Source: Fidelibacterota bacterium
Lineage (GTDB): Bacteria > Fidelibacterota > UBA8477 > JABMPR01
Reading direction: 5' to 3'
NCBI GenBank assembly: GCA_018673925.1
Contig: JABHBL010000074.1
Coordinates: forward strand, 1-64,000
Length of the DNA: 64,000 nucleotides
Shown here: piece by piece, positions 61,882 through 64,000 of the stretch
Numbering within the stretch: the first letter of the stretch is position 1
Layout: the number at the start of each line of letters is the position of its first letter
Translations under genes and position numbers: made by a program
Notes under the pieces: generated by a model
What the model was told of the DNA's origin: nothing
The model's input: the letters and a program-made list of their open reading frames with translations, nothing else
The model's database searches: none

Positions 61882-62297
61882 GGGAGAAAACGTTCTCTCA
61901 GCTCAGGCGTTGGTATCAAACAGACGTCTTTTTTGCCAAACCAGGCATATCTATTCCCCGCGATCAAATCGTAAACCCAATTGCGGAATGAAATTGGTAA
62001 ATATTTAAACACTGCCAGCGGTCGATAGAATCCTCCCAGAAGATGAAAAACATCCAGGACGGCATCACTTTTTATTGAGCAGGAATCACCGTTAATCAAC
62101 ACCACTGAATCAATATCAATGTTACTGAGGCTATGCTGATTCAGCAGTGCTTGACCCAGATCAGACTGGAGGCTGACAAAACGAAAAATTCTCTGAGGGT
62201 CCCGCCTGATGATCGCCAATACAGATCCACTGCACAGGTTACAATAACCATCAAAAAGCAGGGTTGGATGATCTAATGTAGTGGCTTTGGTTAACAT
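61878..62297 (-). CDS. DCC-family (DUF393) thiol-disulfide oxidoreductase-like protein
   Basis: A 139-residue DUF393 protein with the defining DxxCxxC motif LLFDGYCNLCSGSV, then RFVSLQSDLGQALL, SVVLING, KSDAVLDVFHLLGGFYRP and the RYAWFGKK motif. The family is predicted to act in thiol redox chemistry but is not well characterised. Divergent from the SelW-like gene, with a 78-base shared upstream region. Confidence 0.88.
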   Translation of the reverse strand: MLTKATTLDHPTLLFDGYCNLCSGSVLAIIRRDPQRIFRFVSLQSDLGQALLNQHSLSNIDIDSVVLINGDSCSIKSDAVLDVFHLLGGFYRPLAVFKYLPISFRNWVYDLIAGNRYAWFGKKDVCLIPTPELRERFLP

Positions 62298-62375
62298 CCA
62301 ATGATACTAATCCTATTTTTCAGGAGTTGTCAAGCTGAGTTGCAAAATTTAGCTTAAAGGATAAAGGAGATATTT

Positions 62376-62603
62376 ATGCAAATTAAAATTGAATATTGCG
62401 TCACTTGAAACTACCTACCTCGAGCAACCAGTTTGGTTGCAGGCATTCTAGATAAATTTGGCAGTGAAGTTGACAACCTGACCATCCTGCCTTCCTCCGG
62501 TGGAGCATATAATGTTTGGAAAGATGATAAGTTGATCTTTTCAAAAAAGGAATTGGGTCGTTTTCCCTTGAGTGATGATGAGGTGATTGATCAATTAGCA
62601 TAG
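62376..62603 (+). CDS. SelW-like (Rdx family) selenoprotein (in-frame UGA = Sec11)
   Basis: Read through TGA at 62406-62408 this is a 75-residue Rdx-family protein: IKIEYC-VT-U-NYLPRATSL is the CxxU motif in the first beta strand, followed by KFGSEVDNLTILPSSGGAYNVWKDDKLIFSKKELGRFP, all typical of SelW/SelT/SelH relatives where the UGA position is Sec or Cys. AAAGGAG lies 7 bases before the ATG, and a SECIS-like hairpin follows the UGA at the same 21-base distance as in the peroxiredoxin gene. Likely a small thiol/selenol redox protein of the cytoplasm; partner unknown. Confidence 0.88.
62418..62443 (+). promoter_or_regulatory. Candidate bacterial SECIS element in the SelW-like gene
   Basis: Perfect 6-bp stem GCAACC (62424-62429) and GGTTGC (62435-62440) with loop AGTTT, plus a lower CCT/AGG stem. 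21 bases separate the UGA from the loop, and G is the second loop base. Confidence 0.75.
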
Positions 62604-62635
62604 GTCATTTCCCAACATTACTGCCCAAAATCATT

Positions 62636-62666
62636 ACCCAGGTTCCTTTTGAATCTGGGTTTTTTT
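62636..62666 (+). terminator. Intrinsic terminator after the SelW-like gene
   Basis: Arms ACCCAGGTTC (62636-62645) and GAATCTGGGT (62651-62660), one G-T pair, then a T-run. Confidence 0.85.
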
Positions 62667-62821
62667 CAATTTCTAATACTGAGCAAGACCAAAAATCATC
62701 TCAAGATATTATGAATGTTAAGCTTTTGACATTTGCAGGTCGACCCTTCCGTATTTAGTTTGGTAAGTATATTTACAAACTAGGTGATCTATGGATCATC
62801 ACGACATAATTGGAGATAGCC

Positions 62822-63775
62822 ATGACAAATAAAGTGGGATTACTCATTAGCTTGATTCTCCTCTGCTCTTCTAACATTCTAGCAAAGCAGATTGAGACTA
62901 GGGGTGACCCTGTCGCGCTTAGTAGCCCTGGAGAATATTTCATGGGACCGAAGTGGTCACCCAGTGGAGACCAGGTTGCAGTTGGAGGAGCCAGCTATAC
63001 CGGTTTATATCTTCTGGATTTCCCCTCGGGAAGTGTTCAGCAGATCAGCAATGACTACAGCGCAGGGTACGGCTTTGCGTGGTCTCATGATGGATCTCGA
63101 ATCGCATCCAAAATTTCGCACTTTAGTAAAATGCGACGTTCACATACCCTAGTCAGTTTTAATGTCTCCGATGGCAGCATGACAACGCTTTCATCACCAC
63201 GTGCCAGAATGAGTGGCACACCCGTCTGGACAGATGATGATTCGCAACTATATCTCACCTTTGTTGAACAATTTGAGAGCTTTAATACAGATGACTCCAA
63301 ACAGGAAGTAGCTTTACCAGCACTTAACTATATAAAAGATGGTCGATTTCAAAACCGATCGAACCAGCAAAGCACAGGCATATCCTCAGAAACCACACAG
63401 TTCTCCGATCAGGATCATATCTACAGTTATGCCCTCTCTCCCGATGGTTCGCAGGTCGTTTACTCTACAGCAGGTCAAAACTTATGGTTGGCTAAGGTGG
63501 ATGGAGCTGATCGCATGAGTCTGGGTAGAGGCAGCGCACCGGCCTGGTCTCCTGATGGAGAATGGATCACATTTATGCTTACTTTTGATGATGGCCACTC
63601 CATCACGGCTTCAGATATTTATGCCATCCAGGTTGATGGCAGTTCTCGCACAAATTTGACTGAGACACCTGAAATATTTGAAATGAATCCTCAGTGGTCA
63701 CCAGATGGTGCCTGGATTGTCTATGATACAGATCAGCGTGGTCAACTCTTCATTCAACAAGTGGGCTGGAGGTAG
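62822..63775 (+). CDS. TolB-like beta-propeller exported protein
   Basis: A 317-residue protein with a signal peptide (to about LAK-Q) and at least five PD40/WD40-like motifs: GPKWSPSGDQVAVGG, GFAWSHDGSRIASK, SYALSPDGSQVVYS, APAWSPDGEWITFM and NPQWSPDGAWIVYD. ATG 62822 has GGAG 6 bases upstream. Similar to the TolB C-terminal propeller, which binds other envelope proteins; it has no TolB N-terminal domain. It is followed 2 bases later by an amidase gene. Confidence 0.85.
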   Translation: MTNKVGLLISLILLCSSNILAKQIETRGDPVALSSPGEYFMGPKWSPSGDQVAVGGASYTGLYLLDFPSGSVQQISNDYSAGYGFAWSHDGSRIASKISHFSKMRRSHTLVSFNVSDGSMTTLSSPRARMSGTPVWTDDDSQLYLTFVEQFESFNTDDSKQEVALPALNYIKDGRFQNRSNQQSTGISSETTQFSDQDHIYSYALSPDGSQVVYSTAGQNLWLAKVDGADRMSLGRGSAPAWSPDGEWITFMLTFDDGHSITASDIYAIQVDGSSRTNLTETPEIFEMNPQWSPDGAWIVYDTDQRGQLFIQQVGWR

Positions 63776-63777
63776 AT

Positions 63778-64000
63778 ATGAATAGAGCAATAGTCTATCT
63801 CGTATTTGCAGCATCAATGCTCAACGCCCAGGTTACCGGTTTATCTGGCTGGAACATCTTTGTGGATCCCGGTCACAGCATCACCCAGAACATGGGTGTT
63901 AATGGTTATTCGGAGGCTGAAGAAACATTACAGACTGCACTCCATCTCCGGCAATTGCTGCTCTCAAAAACTGACATCGATACTGTCTGGTCTTCCCGAT
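63778..64000 (+). CDS. N-acetylmuramoyl-L-alanine amidase-like protein, N-terminal part
   Basis: Runs off the right edge; only ~74 residues are visible. GGAGG lies 5 bases before ATG 63778. A signal peptide (to about LNA-Q) precedes WNIFVDPGHSITQNMG, the first zinc-binding motif of Amidase_3 enzymes (usually IxIDPGHGG), and ALHLRQLLLSKTDIDTVWSSR, the start of its first helix. Likely a periplasmic peptidoglycan amidase; co-transcribed with the propeller gene. Confidence 0.75.
   Translation, partial: MNRAIVYLVFAASMLNAQVTGLSGWNIFVDPGHSITQNMGVNGYSEAEETLQTALHLRQLLLSKTDIDTVWSSR

Noticed and set aside
1-64000. CRISPR arrays, prophage or insertion sequences
   Set aside because: No spaced direct repeats, integrases, transposases or phage structural genes were seen.

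Overview
The window reads as a chromosomal segment of a Gram-negative bacterium of the Fibrobacterota-Chlorobiota-Bacteroidota (FCB) superphylum, perhaps a Marinimicrobia- or Calditrichota-like lineage. The evidence is a secreted protein (41054-42829) ending in the NYPNPFNPST-type C-terminal sorting domain typical of that group, outer-membrane efflux systems, an Lgt-family protein and many lipoprotein or signal-peptide genes. Composition is moderate in GC and even throughout. There is one tRNA, no rRNA, no CRISPR array and no intact mobile element. Phylum assignment is inference.

Layout: 1-4.7 kb holds the end of a TolC/adaptor/RND efflux operon. At 4.8-5.5 kb is a secreted peroxiredoxin whose peroxidatic position is an in-frame UGA followed by a SECIS-like hairpin. 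At 5.5-9.2 kb is a giant MFS/spermidine-synthase-like/TPR fusion. At 9.4-12.8 kb is an archaeal-type GatE-GatD transamidosome pair, then (12.9-16.2 kb) a 2-hydroxyacyl-CoA dehydratase with its ATP-dependent activator. 16.2-24.4 kb holds small exported proteins, a thioesterase-like gene, a FabG-like reductase and a second RND efflux pair. 24.5-30.2 kb is an ergothioneine operon combining synthesis (EgtB, EgtD) with an EgtUV-like ABC importer, an unknown protein and a DUF427 protein. 30.4-40.3 kb is mixed: a YtfJ-like protein, a PLP enzyme, a flavoprotein, an Lgt-like protein, a TetR regulator with a metallo-beta-lactamase-fold hydrolase and Rossmann reductases, and HtpG. A decayed AraC-type regulator lies at 40.4-40.6 kb.

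42.9-51.4 kb (minus strand) is a tRNA-Val and an eight-gene aromatic amino acid operon: fused TyrA-PheA, DAHP synthase, AroA, AroE, AroC, AroK, AroB and MarC. Its leader can be read as a classical transcription attenuator: a 14-codon peptide with Tyr-Tyr-Phe-Phe, a competing antiterminator and an intrinsic terminator. 51.5-54.0 kb carries the three-gene AmmeMemoRadiSam system. 56.2-60.7 kb carries accessory genes of the selenium-dependent molybdenum hydroxylase system (YqeC, MocA, YqeB, XdhC, hydantoinase), preceded by a long perfect inverted repeat. A second selenoprotein candidate, SelW-like with CxxU, sits at 62.4 kb. The right edge has a TolB-like propeller and the start of an amidase.

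Two themes stand out. Selenium: two independent UGA/SECIS genes and the selenium-hydroxylase accessory cluster in one 64 kb stretch. Redox defence: selenium peroxiredoxin, SelW-like protein, ergothioneine and a DCC-family thiol protein. The selenocysteine synthesis genes (selA, selB, selC, selD) are not in the window and must lie elsewhere if the readthrough calls are right.
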